Under the pieces are notes generated by a model that was given only the letters and a program-made list of their open reading frames with translations, did not search any database and was not told the origin of the DNA. Below, one piece after another: positions 54,581 to 63,875 of a stretch of DNA of 64,000 nucleotides. Source of the stretch: JAHZMA01 sp965205905 (GTDB taxonomy: Bacteria; Pseudomonadota; Alphaproteobacteria; JABAAW01; JAHZMA01); assembly GCA_965205905.1 (NCBI GenBank), contig CBDBHZ010000011.1, forward strand, positions 558,001-622,000, written 5' to 3'. Within the stretch, counting starts at the first letter, position 1. The number at the start of each line of letters is the position of its first letter. A program made the position numbers and the translations under genes.

Positions 54581-57298
54581 ATGCCCCATACGCATCAATT
54601 ATTGAATCATCAGCCATTTCTCGAATCGGCATCGCGTGATTATCAGCAATTACAGCAAGATATTTTGGCACTGAATCATCATTATCGCCATGCGTTAGAA
54701 ACGGCAATGTTTCGCGCACAAGGTTTTGACGCCCTGATTCGAAATTTATATGCTGATGAAACGAATTTGCCATTTGCGCTGGTGGCAATAGGCGGTTATG
54801 GGCGTGGCAGGCTGGCACCGTTTTCTGATATTGATTTACTCTTCATTCACGCAAATGATGCTGATTTAACGACAGTAACGCCTTTGATGGAAAGATGCCT
54901 CTATGTGTTATGGGATTTGCATGTTAAATTAGGCTATAAAATCGGTACTTGTGATGAAATCATTCAGCATCTGCCAAATGATATTGTGGCGGCGACCGCT
55001 CTGATTGATATGCGCTTTATGATGGGCGATAGAAAATTATATGATGATTTTGCGGTTTACAGCTGTAAGTGGTTGGCAAAAAATCTACCGCCTGAGAAAT
55101 TTTTTGCCAGCAAAATGCAAGAAACCAAGACCAGACATACCAAGCAGGGCGATACCCGCTATTTGCTAGAGCCGAATATTAAAGAGGGGCGGGGGGGGTT
55201 ACGCGATTTAGATATGCTCTATTGGATATGCAGCTATCAGCCCGAATCGGGGGCTATTAACAAACAAGATGCGCTTCAGGAAAAATTAGGCGCGCAGCTT
55301 TATCGTGACTATCAATATTTGGAAAATTTTTTATGGAATATTCGGTCTTTGAACCATCTTATTTCAAAGCGCGGTGTTGAAATTTTAACATTGGATATTC
55401 AGCCTGAAATTGCTGAAAAATTGGGTTATCGCTCCCATGAAAATAATATCGGCAAACGCGTTGAACGTTTCATGCGGCATTATTTTTTCAATTCGCGAAA
55501 AGTGGGCTTGCTGGCACGGACAATTTTTGCGGATATTGAAATATCAAATAACCGTAAAATTTTTGCACTGCCACAAACTGCCTATCAAGAAGTGAAGGGC
55601 TTTCATCGGCAAGGGCGTTTTTTAAGTTTTAAGCAGTCAGATAGCCCTAAAACCGACCCGCTTTCAATGCTGACAATTCTTAATGTCGCCATGCAACATA
55701 ATCTTAGATTGCATCCTATAACCTTGCGCGCAATGATACAATATCATCATTTATTGGCGGGCTATCGCGATGATGCCACCGCCAATCAGATGTTTTTACA
55801 AATATTAACGCAAGGCGAGAAAGGCGTATGGGCATTGAAACGTATGAGCGATACGGGGTTATTAGGGGTATTTGTGCCAGCCTTTCGCAATATCATCGCC
55901 CAGATGCAATTTAACCGCTATCATTATTATACCACCGATACCCACACATTCCATGCGTTAGATATTTTAGCGACTATTGAAGTTGGCAGATTGCGCCGTG
56001 AATTGCCGATACTCTCACATTTGGCGCAGGATAAAAAATACCGCCGTAAATTATTGTATTGCGCTTTATTCCTGCATGATATTGGCAAAGGGCAAAAAGA
56101 GCATCATTCAATTGTTGGCGCAAAAGTGGCACAAGAATTATGTCCGCGTTGGGGGTTTGATAAAGAAGAAACCGAAATGGTGGCATGGCTGGTGCGTCAT
56201 CATCTGGATATGAGCGATACCGCCTTTAAGCGCGATTTGCTAGATAGGCGCACCATTGCTGATTTTGCGTCCTTGGTGGAAAATCAGGAACGGTTGCAAT
56301 TATTATTGATGCTAACCGTGATTGATATTAAGGCGGTCTCGCCCGTTAGCTGGAATAGTCATAAGGATACATTACTGCACGAGCTTTATAGCCGCACTTT
56401 AGATATGCTATCGCAACAGGCGCAATTTGGCTATTATGTTGATGATGAAGATGCTTTATTGCGGGCTAAACTTGTGAAAGCCCTTAAAATGGAGTCGCTA
56501 AAGGCAGAGGATTATATCCGCTCTTTGCCAGAAAATTACCTGAAAGCCTATAGCCCAGAAGAAATTATCCATCATACAAAAATTGTGTTTGCGCTAGAAA
56601 ACAAAACCCCACCTTACGATAAGCAACATTTTCATTTGCGGATTCACGAAGAAAATGATAACGCAAAACAAGACGATGGTGGGCATTTGCGTGTCGGGTT
56701 TATTGTAAGATGGTATCCAAACTGCTTCACTGATTGCGCCGCCATTATCGCGCTTGCCAGTGGTAATATTGTGCAGGCGAATTTGTTTCGAATTAGCAGT
56801 GACTATGTTGTGGTTTATTTTGTTGGGCAATTCGCTAATTTTCGCACCGTTGCCAAACATTTGCAAAATTTTTCTGATGACATTTTGGGCAGTATTTTTA
56901 ATGGCAATAAAAAAACATACCGCGCCCATATTGATGCCCTTCATCAAAAAATGGCGGACGCACCCAAAGGAAGTGCCATTAAAGCAAATAATAGGGATAA
57001 TATCGCGCAAAGCTCAATCGTTAGGCAGGGTGAGGTAAAATTTCATCTTAATGTTTCCGATTTATATACGGTGATTGAGGTGAGTGCGCGTGATAGGCAG
57101 GGGTTATTATATCAGATTGCGGAGAGGTTGAGCGAGGATAATATCCAAATCAATGCCGCTAAAATCGCCACATTTGGTGAAGAGGCTATCGATAGTTTCT
57201 ATGTGAAAGATGCCTTTGGTTTTAAGCTTGAAAATAAGCAGCTGCGTGATAATATTAAGAAAAAACTACAAGAAACTTTAAGAAAATATACGATTTAA
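54581..57298 (+). CDS. glnD: Bifunctional [protein-PII] uridylyltransferase/UMP-removing enzyme
   Basis: A 905-residue enzyme with all domains: nucleotidyltransferase (VAIGGYGRGRLAPFSDIDLLF near residue 70), GlnD-type helical region (EPNIKEGRGGLRDLDMLYWI), HD hydrolase (FLHDIGKGQKEHHSIVG near residue 505), and two C-terminal ACT domains (the last VIEVSARDRQGLLYQIAERL). It adds or removes UMP on PII in answer to glutamine, thus setting nitrogen metabolism. Intact; stands alone between an S49 peptidase and the cytochrome cluster. Confidence 0.97.
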   Translation: MPHTHQLLNHQPFLESASRDYQQLQQDILALNHHYRHALETAMFRAQGFDALIRNLYADETNLPFALVAIGGYGRGRLAPFSDIDLLFIHANDADLTTVTPLMERCLYVLWDLHVKLGYKIGTCDEIIQHLPNDIVAATALIDMRFMMGDRKLYDDFAVYSCKWLAKNLPPEKFFASKMQETKTRHTKQGDTRYLLEPNIKEGRGGLRDLDMLYWICSYQPESGAINKQDALQEKLGAQLYRDYQYLENFLWNIRSLNHLISKRGVEILTLDIQPEIAEKLGYRSHENNIGKRVERFMRHYFFNSRKVGLLARTIFADIEISNNRKIFALPQTAYQEVKGFHRQGRFLSFKQSDSPKTDPLSMLTILNVAMQHNLRLHPITLRAMIQYHHLLAGYRDDATANQMFLQILTQGEKGVWALKRMSDTGLLGVFVPAFRNIIAQMQFNRYHYYTTDTHTFHALDILATIEVGRLRRELPILSHLAQDKKYRRKLLYCALFLHDIGKGQKEHHSIVGAKVAQELCPRWGFDKEETEMVAWLVRHHLDMSDTAFKRDLLDRRTIADFASLVENQERLQLLLMLTVIDIKAVSPVSWNSHKDTLLHELYSRTLDMLSQQAQFGYYVDDEDALLRAKLVKALKMESLKAEDYIRSLPENYLKAYSPEEIIHHTKIVFALENKTPPYDKQHFHLRIHEENDNAKQDDGGHLRVGFIVRWYPNCFTDCAAIIALASGNIVQANLFRISSDYVVVYFVGQFANFRTVAKHLQNFSDDILGSIFNGNKKTYRAHIDALHQKMADAPKGSAIKANNRDNIAQSSIVRQGEVKFHLNVSDLYTVIEVSARDRQGLLYQIAERLSEDNIQINAAKIATFGEEAIDSFYVKDAFGFKLENKQLRDNIKKKLQETLRKYTI

Positions 57299-57375
57299 GA
57301 ATATTTTTTACGAAGATAATTATTTTATTCAGCGTATCTATAGCATCAAACACAAAAACTCATCGGAGATATAAG

Positions 57376-57891
57376 ATGCTATCCAAAAAATTTATCCGTG
57401 CCTACCGTCCGCATATTCATTTTTTAATTGCAGCATGTTTTGCTATAAGCTACCTCAGTGGCGAGAATGATATTGAAACATTGCATTATTATAGTGGCTA
57501 TGCGCTGATTGCGTTTTTTAGTTTCCGCTTAATGTGGGATATTACCGACCATGGGTTTAGGATTTTATCGTGGCGATTGCTGATAAATATATTACGTGGC
57601 AATGCCAAACGCGGCTATAAATTTCAGCGATTTACATCGGTTTTATTATCGTTATTACTGCCATTTTTGCTGATGAGTGGCTTGGTGTTTCATGGCGCAT
57701 ATAATGAAGAGGGACCTCTTTATTTTATTGGCATTAATAGCACAAATCAATTTATCGATATTGCCGAAGAGGTGCATGAGATTTTATCAAAAATTTTATT
57801 AATGATTGCTCTATCACATGTCCCGATGGGGTTACGGTTTTTGAAAGTAACCAAATTTTATAAAATTTATCAATTTAAGAAAGTGAAATAA
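57376..57891 (+). CDS. Cytochrome b561 family protein
   Basis: A 171-residue membrane protein with four helices and spaced histidines (HYYSGYALIAFF, ITDHGFRIL, LVFHGAYN, EEVHEILSKILLMIALSHVP) that can ligate two b haems. This short bacterial b561 type passes electrons between the quinone pool and periplasmic cytochromes. Two bases separate it from the next gene, and a dihaem cytochrome c follows, which is the arrangement known for DHC/SHP electron-transfer modules. Confidence 0.85.
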   Translation: MLSKKFIRAYRPHIHFLIAACFAISYLSGENDIETLHYYSGYALIAFFSFRLMWDITDHGFRILSWRLLINILRGNAKRGYKFQRFTSVLLSLLLPFLLMSGLVFHGAYNEEGPLYFIGINSTNQFIDIAEEVHEILSKILLMIALSHVPMGLRFLKVTKFYKIYQFKKVK

Positions 57892-57893
57892 CC

Positions 57894-58511
57894 ATGATAC
57901 AATATTGTAAAAAAATCCTGATAGGGTTGGTATCTTGCCTATTTTTACTGCCAATAGTCTCGGCAAATGCTGAAGATACTCACAATATCGGTTCTGTGCC
58001 ATATTATGGTGGCGATGATGATTATACCGCCCAAAAATTTGATGAATCAAACCCTATTTTATTCACGGTAAGTCAGGGGTTAGAAAGCGAATTTACCGAT
58101 TTACAGCTAGAAGCCGAACAATTAGGACCGCGCAAAAAAACGAAAGGCGATGCGATTCACAAATGGCTTGGCATATCAACGCTTGTGTTTGTGGCGGCAA
58201 CGGTGATTGTGCACCCCGAAGGTGATGATGTTACCCCAGAAGATTACGAGACCCACGAACAATTTGCCAATATCGCCACTTTTTTGGCGGTAACAACGGT
58301 GGCAAGCGGGTTGATTAATTATTGGGGTAGCGAGATTAATCTATCTAAAGGCGTGTTTTATCGCAAGAATGTCCATGCTTATTTGGGGATTGCAGGCACA
58401 TTATTGATGGCACTTGCCATCAGTGAAGCACCTGAAGCTGAACATATTAAACCGGGTCAGGTGGGCGGTATCATGCTGGCAGCTTCTTATGGCTTGACAT
58501 TTACATTCTAA
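57894..58511 (+). CDS. Membrane protein of the cytochrome b561/DHC cluster
   Basis: A 205-residue protein with a signal peptide (cleavage near SANA), an acidic periplasmic stretch, then three or four transmembrane helices (HKWLGISTLVFVAATVIVHP, FANIATFLAVTTVASGLINY, VHAYLGIAGTLLMALAIS, VGGIMLAASYGLTFTF). Histidines at HKW, HEQF and VHAY have a spacing that could bind haem b. The family is not named by me; position between b561 and dihaem cytochrome c indicates a part of the same electron-transfer chain. Confidence 0.6.
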   Translation: MIQYCKKILIGLVSCLFLLPIVSANAEDTHNIGSVPYYGGDDDYTAQKFDESNPILFTVSQGLESEFTDLQLEAEQLGPRKKTKGDAIHKWLGISTLVFVAATVIVHPEGDDVTPEDYETHEQFANIATFLAVTTVASGLINYWGSEINLSKGVFYRKNVHAYLGIAGTLLMALAISEAPEAEHIKPGQVGGIMLAASYGLTFTF

Positions 58512-58531
58512 CATTTATATTAGGAGTTATA

Positions 58532-59056
58532 ATGCACAGAATATTAAAAATTTCACTCTTATCACTATTGCTAGCACTGCCAGTCATGGCGCATGAGGAT
58601 TTTGATGTGGTGGATAATCAAGATTATATCGCGATTTGTGGGGATTGCCATGTCGCGCATCAACCGCAATTTATGCCTGCACGGTCGTGGAATTATTTTT
58701 TAACCAATAAGGGGTTGAATGACCATTTCGGGGTGAAAGTGGACGATAAAGGCAAAGATTTGCAGGCGATTTATGATTATCTGAAAGCCGCTGATTCTTC
58801 AAAATCGAATCACAAAACCATCAAACGCATGGAACGTTCTTATAATCCAGATACGATTCCAACACGGATTACCACCAACCGCCATTACGAAAAAATGCAC
58901 CGCAAAATTCTTGATGATGCGCAAAAATTTGTGCATAATAATCCAAAAGTGAAATATATGGGCGATTGCCAAGCCTGCCATGAAGATTCGCTCATGGGCG
59001 ATTTTTCGGAACGGTCGGCAAAAATCCCGGGCTTTCAAAAAAGCGATTGGGATTGA
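58532..59056 (+). CDS. Dihaem cytochrome c (DHC family)
   Basis: A 174-residue exported protein: signal peptide to about residue 20 (LLALPVMAHEDF), first haem site CGDCH near residue 36, second CQACH near residue 152. The sequence between (QPQFMPARSWNYFLTNKGLN and DHFGVKV) is characteristic of DHC cytochromes, partners of cytochrome b561 in the SHP system of purple bacteria. The SHP haem protein itself is not in the window. RBS AGGAG lies seven bases before the ATG. Confidence 0.88.
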   Translation: MHRILKISLLSLLLALPVMAHEDFDVVDNQDYIAICGDCHVAHQPQFMPARSWNYFLTNKGLNDHFGVKVDDKGKDLQAIYDYLKAADSSKSNHKTIKRMERSYNPDTIPTRITTNRHYEKMHRKILDDAQKFVHNNPKVKYMGDCQACHEDSLMGDFSERSAKIPGFQKSDWD

Positions 59057-59077
59057 TTGGTGGGAGTAATTATTTAC

Positions 59078-59106
59078 TTGCATTAAAGCATCTTTTAGGC
59101 TATAAT
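59078..59106 (+). promoter_or_regulatory. Sigma-70-type promoter of the 437-residue orphan gene
   Basis: TTGCAT, 17 bases, TATAAT, about 60 bases before the start codon. Confidence 0.62.
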
Positions 59107-59165
59107 GATAATGTTATTACAGTTACGGCAGAAGCCGTTCTCATTATAGAAAGTTGCCGTAGAAT

Positions 59166-60479
59166 ATGGTTTTTGATACTCTTGTCAGTGCTTTTGTTGG
59201 AAATACGAGCCGTTATTCGCAAGCCGCAAGGCAATATAAACCCGATTGGCAACGTAACTATGAAAGTGCGCGCCTCACCAATAATGCATCTGCTAATCGT
59301 GCTGTATTGCAAGGCACTGGTGCCAGTGCGTTATTGGCAAACTCGCAAGCCGCTACCCTTACCAATCCATTTACGGGTGAAAAAACGCAAGCCATTGGGC
59401 TTAATACCACCAGCTCTATTTTAGGTAATTTAGGCACAAAAGTGCTTGCCGCAGGTAAAACAGGCGAGCAATTAGCCATACAAGCAGCCACCAGAAGGCT
59501 AGGTGACCCCATAGAACGCTTACGCAAAGAGCAAAATCCACTTTATAAAAAGCAAGAATTACCCCCCATCCCGCAATTACGGCAACGTGCGCGAAATTTT
59601 TTAAGCAAATTGCGTGAATTTCAAGGGGTTGGCGGTAAGGTTTTGCAGAATCCGTTTCCTAAATCATCGGCACGGGTGAATGAAGACCAAGTTTTTTTTG
59701 ATGATGCTTTTACCGCCGCACCCATTAATTATGAGTTAAGCCGTAATTATTATTTGCGTGTTGCAATTGATAGAACCAAAAATTTTGATGTAACAGAAAC
59801 ATTAGAGGCAGGCATCGCAGGTACTGAAACCCCTACCCATGTGGCAATTAATTTGCATGGCGGTAAAATTGATGGTGATAAGACGGCGAAGCGAGAAGCT
59901 TATGGGCGGTTAGAAGTCTATGATGCGGCGACTGATACCGTGCTTCGCACATTAAAAAGCAATGAAACCGAAATTTTAACGCATGCAGAATTTCAAAAAT
60001 TACGCTATATTAATGATGATGAATATTCCAAAGAAAAAATCGACTATTTCAATACCATTGCCTTAAAAGATAATGGCGATGGTGTGCTTGACGAGAATGA
60101 TGAGCGTGGCTCGTTTGAAGAGACGACATTTGCGGTTAATAATATTGGACAAAACGATATTGCTAGCGGGCAATGGGCGTGGCGTGGCACTTATGGTACC
60201 GAAAAATTGGCACGTTTTAATACCACTATCATCGATTTAGAAGGCACATTTGTTGGCGGTGATGCTTTAACCGATTATATTAATGGTGATTTAACGCTTA
60301 CTGTTGAAGAATTTGGTAGAAAAGAAAATACGGCAAAACTAGACGAGGCAGCATCATCGGGGAATAAATTGGTGTTTAAGTTTGATTACGCTTATGATGG
60401 CGTTCATTTTACTGCCAGATATAACGATAATGAAGTCCAAAATAGCGCGATTAAAAATGCAACGGTTGTTTTTGATTAA
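59166..60479 (+). CDS. Large protein of unknown function with EF-hand-like loop
   Basis: A 437-residue protein, no signal peptide or membrane segment. The first 180 residues are rich in Ala/Asn/Gln/Ser and resemble linker or secreted-protein N-termini; the rest alternates beta-type strands. DNGDGVLDENDERGSFEE near residue 302 is an EF-hand-like calcium loop, a feature of extracellular proteins. No ribosome binding site is obvious before the ATG; the promoter is strong. Function and family not recognised; possibly secreted by a type I system, which is speculative. Confidence 0.6.
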   Translation: MVFDTLVSAFVGNTSRYSQAARQYKPDWQRNYESARLTNNASANRAVLQGTGASALLANSQAATLTNPFTGEKTQAIGLNTTSSILGNLGTKVLAAGKTGEQLAIQAATRRLGDPIERLRKEQNPLYKKQELPPIPQLRQRARNFLSKLREFQGVGGKVLQNPFPKSSARVNEDQVFFDDAFTAAPINYELSRNYYLRVAIDRTKNFDVTETLEAGIAGTETPTHVAINLHGGKIDGDKTAKREAYGRLEVYDAATDTVLRTLKSNETEILTHAEFQKLRYINDDEYSKEKIDYFNTIALKDNGDGVLDENDERGSFEETTFAVNNIGQNDIASGQWAWRGTYGTEKLARFNTTIIDLEGTFVGGDALTDYINGDLTLTVEEFGRKENTAKLDEAASSGNKLVFKFDYAYDGVHFTARYNDNEVQNSAIKNATVVFD

Positions 60480-60495
60480 CGGCTTTGTTGCACCC

Positions 60496-61560
60496 TCACA
60501 CTCTAAATAATTTACGCCATCTAAAATTTTGCTGATTTTGTTTTAGCAAATCCGTGCTATATGAATCATTGGCAGCAGCATAGGCAAGGTCGTTAGCATG
60601 GCGCGAGCCAGTTAATAAAATCGGCTGTTCTATCAGCTGTAAACCTGTTAATTCCTGCCATTCATCAGCAGTTTGTTTGTTCAATGCTTCACCTACCGCG
60701 ATGCAATAATTGGTATAACGTAAGGCATCTTTCAACAGGCTAGGTGGCACATTTTTTATCATCGCTTGATATTGCGAAAGATTGGCGATAATCAGGCGCG
60801 GTTGATATTCACTCATCATATCGGTTAATTTGCGCGGTGATGTCCAAATATTAGCAAAAATAGTGGTCATGCCATATAAAAGCGGACATAAAAAACCATT
60901 CACCAATGCTGCAACCCCTGAAAGCCCCGCAGCACAGAAAATTTTATCATCACTATCAAGCTCAAAACGGTTGCGTTCAGCCTGTGCAATCGGCTCTAAA
61001 AAACGCGTGGACGATGTAAGGCAATGCGGATATTCGCAAGTTGCGCCCGCAAAAACCAAAAAATTCTTACCCCAAACATATTTTGTCTGTGTTGTTTTTT
61101 TATCATCTAATGCTGGCAAGCGATATAAAAATTTTGTGCCATATTTTTCAATGCCACGAAATTGGGTGGCAAAATTACGGTCGCATAGGATTAATTTTGC
61201 TTTTGCTTCGCTTAACACCATATTTAATTGTTGCTCGTTCAAGCCAACGGGGATAATTCCCGGTATAATTTTTGCCCGTAACGCGCCTAAAAACACGCTT
61301 GCAATCAATTCTGGGTCAGGTGAATAAATTAGCAAATGGTCGCCAGCGCGTAGATTTTTCTGCAATAATTGCGCCGATGCTTCCATCAACATATCGGATA
61401 ATTGATGGTAAGAAACGTCATTTTTATCGTAAATAAAAGCTGTGCGGTTGGCAAAACGTTTGAAACTTTGCGTTGTTAATGTGGTGAATAACTGCTCATT
61501 ATCAACTTTATTATTATCAGGGGCATCCGCTGTGGTGGTATGGTTTAAGGGTGATTTCAT
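60496..61560 (-). CDS. AMP-binding (acyl-CoA synthetase-like) protein lacking the C-terminal domain
   Basis: A 354-residue protein similar to the N-terminal part of adenylate-forming enzymes: TAFIYDKNDVSYHQLSDML, AGDHLLIYSPDPELIASVFL, GALRAKIIPGIIPVGLNEQQ, then FCAAGLSGVAALVNGFLCPL and QPRLIIANLSQYQAMI. The phosphate-binding loop (SGTTGxPK) and the YGxTE and C-terminal Lys motifs are not seen: where the loop should be, the sequence reads FAGATCEYPHCLTSS. So it is either a degenerate non-enzymatic relative or a truncated gene. Twelve bases from the thioredoxin gene on the same strand. Confidence 0.65.
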   Translation of the reverse strand: MKSPLNHTTTADAPDNNKVDNEQLFTTLTTQSFKRFANRTAFIYDKNDVSYHQLSDMLMEASAQLLQKNLRAGDHLLIYSPDPELIASVFLGALRAKIIPGIIPVGLNEQQLNMVLSEAKAKLILCDRNFATQFRGIEKYGTKFLYRLPALDDKKTTQTKYVWGKNFLVFAGATCEYPHCLTSSTRFLEPIAQAERNRFELDSDDKIFCAAGLSGVAALVNGFLCPLLYGMTTIFANIWTSPRKLTDMMSEYQPRLIIANLSQYQAMIKNVPPSLLKDALRYTNYCIAVGEALNKQTADEWQELTGLQLIEQPILLTGSRHANDLAYAAANDSYSTDLLKQNQQNFRWRKLFRV

Positions 61561-61571
61561 ATTATTAATGA

Positions 61572-62216
61572 TTATTGCACTCCCTGGCTCTCTTTGAATG
61601 TTTCAATTTTTTCTGCCTGTTCGGTTTCTTGACTGTTTTTGACATCAGCAATGATGCGATTAACATAATCAGCATTCCATTTGCGTTGTCCAATAATACG
61701 TTGACGCGTTACACCATTTTCATCAAGCACAATCGTGGTCGGCAATACTGTTACATTCAGATATTTTAACGATTTGCCAAATTCATCTGTTACGGGGCGC
61801 AAATTTTTGATACCATAAGCATCATAAGCCTTTTGCACCAGCTGCACCCCCCGAAAATCGATATTGATAGGCAAGAAAATGATACGGTTATTTTCAGCTG
61901 CATTATACAGGCTATCCATGATTTTTAACTGCTTCACACAACGTTGGCACCATGTTGCCCAAAATACCAAAAACACGATATTGCCCCGATAAAGGTGCAA
62001 ATTAACAGGTTTGGTTTGGTCATCAGTTAAAAAGCCATTAAAAACAGGATGCCGTCCATCATAGCCGTCTGTTTGGGCGTTGGCAAGCGGTGCAAAGCTT
62101 TGCAACAGCGTAATAATTGGTAAAATAAGCAAAAATTTACGTATCACCAACTTAATAGTGTCAAATAATTTAATAATTAGGTTGTAAAATTGCCTAAAAA
62201 GCTGATAATAATCCAT
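61572..62216 (-). CDS. tlpA: TlpA-like thioredoxin-fold protein
   Basis: A membrane-anchored periplasmic thioredoxin-like protein, about 214 residues from ATG 62216. A hydrophobic signal segment (IRKFLLILPIITLLQSFAPL) is followed by the TlpA/ResA fold: VNLHLYRGNIVFLVFWATWCQRCVKQL with CxxC active site and cis-Pro region TVLPTTIVLDENG. Such proteins reduce disulfides, for example for cytochrome assembly. The start is unclear; a GTG at the hydrophobic segment is also possible. Divergent from argH as in many alphaproteobacteria. Confidence 0.83.
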   Translation of the reverse strand: MDYYQLFRQFYNLIIKLFDTIKLVIRKFLLILPIITLLQSFAPLANAQTDGYDGRHPVFNGFLTDDQTKPVNLHLYRGNIVFLVFWATWCQRCVKQLKIMDSLYNAAENNRIIFLPINIDFRGVQLVQKAYDAYGIKNLRPVTDEFGKSLKYLNVTVLPTTIVLDENGVTRQRIIGQRKWNADYVNRIIADVKNSQETEQAEKIETFKESQGVQ

Positions 62217-62280
62217 TGTCATAGCATAATAATATGCAATGATAATGCCATTATTGAATAATAAAGTTAAGATAATTGCC

Positions 62281-63681
62281 ATGAGTGATAAGATTGATAA
62301 TGAAAAAAACAAAATGTGGGGTGGGCGTTTCAGCACGGGCGCGTCTGCGGTGATGGATGCGATTAATGTATCGATTGATGTTGATAAAAATCTTTACGCG
62401 CAAGATATTCGCGGCTCGCTTGCCCATTGCACGATGTTGGCTGAAACTGGTATTATTACGCAAGAAGATGCGGTGCAAATGCGCGATGGCTTGATTGAGA
62501 TTGAACAAGAAATCAAAGCTGGCACGTTTAATTTTAGTCGAAAATTAGAAGATATTCACATGAATATCGAACAGGCATTAACCAATAAAATCGGTGCAAC
62601 AGCGGGCAGATTACATACCGCACGCAGCCGCAACGACCAAGTGGCGACTGATTTTAGGTTATATATCCTTGATGCGATTGATGATTTACAGCAAAATTAT
62701 AGTGATTTATTTAAGGTGATATTGGCGCGTGCCGAACAACATGCCGATACAGTGATGGCGGGTTTCACCCATTTGCAAACCGCGCAACCCGTTACATTGG
62801 GGCATCATTTGATGGCTTATTTTGAAATGTTTTCCCGTGATTCGGAACGCTTTAATGATTGTCGTAAACGGGTGAATCACTCACCATTGGGGGCGGCGGC
62901 TTTGGCAGGCACATCATTTCCGATTGATAGGCATATGACGGCGAAAATATTAGGCTTTGATGCGGTGATGAATAATTCGCTTGATGCGGTATCGGCACGC
63001 GATTTCGTGATGGAATTTTTAAGCGTTGCGGTGATTGCCGCCACGCATTTCTCGCGGTTGGCAGAAGAATTTGTGCTATGGTCTTCGGTGCAGTTTGGCT
63101 ATTGCCGAATCGATGATTCATTCACCAGCGGTTCATCTATCATGCCGCAAAAGAAAAACCCCGATGCTGCTGAATTGGTGCGGGCAAAATCGGGAAGAAT
63201 CTTGGGTGATTTTATCACTCTTGCCCATGTAATGAAAGCTTTGCCGCTTGCCTATAGCAAAGATATGCAAGAAGATAAACCGCCACTTTTCGATGCTTAT
63301 GATGCGTTATTATTGATGCAAAAAGCGATGATTGGCATGTTGGAAGGTATGGTATTTTATCCTGAAAAGATGTTACAAGATTTGCAAAAAGGCTTTCCAG
63401 AAGCCACAGATTTTGCGGATTGGTTGGTGCAGAAATTAAATATTCCGTTCCGCGATGCCCATCATATTACGGGGCAAGCGGTGGCACTGGCAGAACAAAA
63501 ACAATGCCGATTGATTGATTTATCACTGCAAGAATTGCAAAGCTTCCATCAAGATATTACTGATGAAGTGTTTGCAGTGCTAGATGTAAAACGTGCCGTT
63601 GAAACCCGCACATCATTTGGTGGCACAGCGCCATCACGGGTGCGCGAAGCGATTAAAGCAGCGAAAGAAAAACTGGCATGA
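62281..63681 (+). CDS. argH: Argininosuccinate lyase
   Basis: A 466-residue enzyme from ATG 62281. Family segments: KMWGGRFSTGAS, DIHMNIEQALTNKIGATAGR, LHTARSRNDQVATDFRLYI, TVMAGFTHLQTAQPVTLGHH, and the catalytic loop TSGSSIMPQKKNPDAAELVR. It splits argininosuccinate to arginine and fumarate in the last step of arginine synthesis. Overlaps the next gene by four bases (ATGA). Confidence 0.97.
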   Translation: MSDKIDNEKNKMWGGRFSTGASAVMDAINVSIDVDKNLYAQDIRGSLAHCTMLAETGIITQEDAVQMRDGLIEIEQEIKAGTFNFSRKLEDIHMNIEQALTNKIGATAGRLHTARSRNDQVATDFRLYILDAIDDLQQNYSDLFKVILARAEQHADTVMAGFTHLQTAQPVTLGHHLMAYFEMFSRDSERFNDCRKRVNHSPLGAAALAGTSFPIDRHMTAKILGFDAVMNNSLDAVSARDFVMEFLSVAVIAATHFSRLAEEFVLWSSVQFGYCRIDDSFTSGSSIMPQKKNPDAAELVRAKSGRILGDFITLAHVMKALPLAYSKDMQEDKPPLFDAYDALLLMQKAMIGMLEGMVFYPEKMLQDLQKGFPEATDFADWLVQKLNIPFRDAHHITGQAVALAEQKQCRLIDLSLQELQSFHQDITDEVFAVLDVKRAVETRTSFGGTAPSRVREAIKAAKEKLA

Positions 63682-63875
63682 GAGGCATCACTCAAAGAAT
63701 AATATTATTGCTCGCCTTATTCACATTAACAGCTTGTGGCAATAAGGTGGCAGTGCAACACCCCGATAATCAACCCTCATTCAGCTATCCTGCGATAGAA
63801 GAGGTGGAAGAGAGAGAATTGCAATTCCCCGTAACGATTGATGAGGACAGACAAAGTGATGAGGCAAGCGAATGA
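63678..63875 (+). CDS. lptM: LptM-like small lipoprotein
   Basis: A 65-residue lipoprotein: hydrophobic signal IILLLALFTLTAC with lipobox LTAC, then GNKVAVQHPD and an acidic tail. The position between argH and lysA with overlapping starts and stops is the conserved alphaproteobacterial arrangement of the LptM (YifL) family, which helps LptD maturation. Stop TGA overlaps the lysA ATG. Confidence 0.82.
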   Translation: MRGITQRIILLLALFTLTACGNKVAVQHPDNQPSFSYPAIEEVEERELQFPVTIDEDRQSDEASE

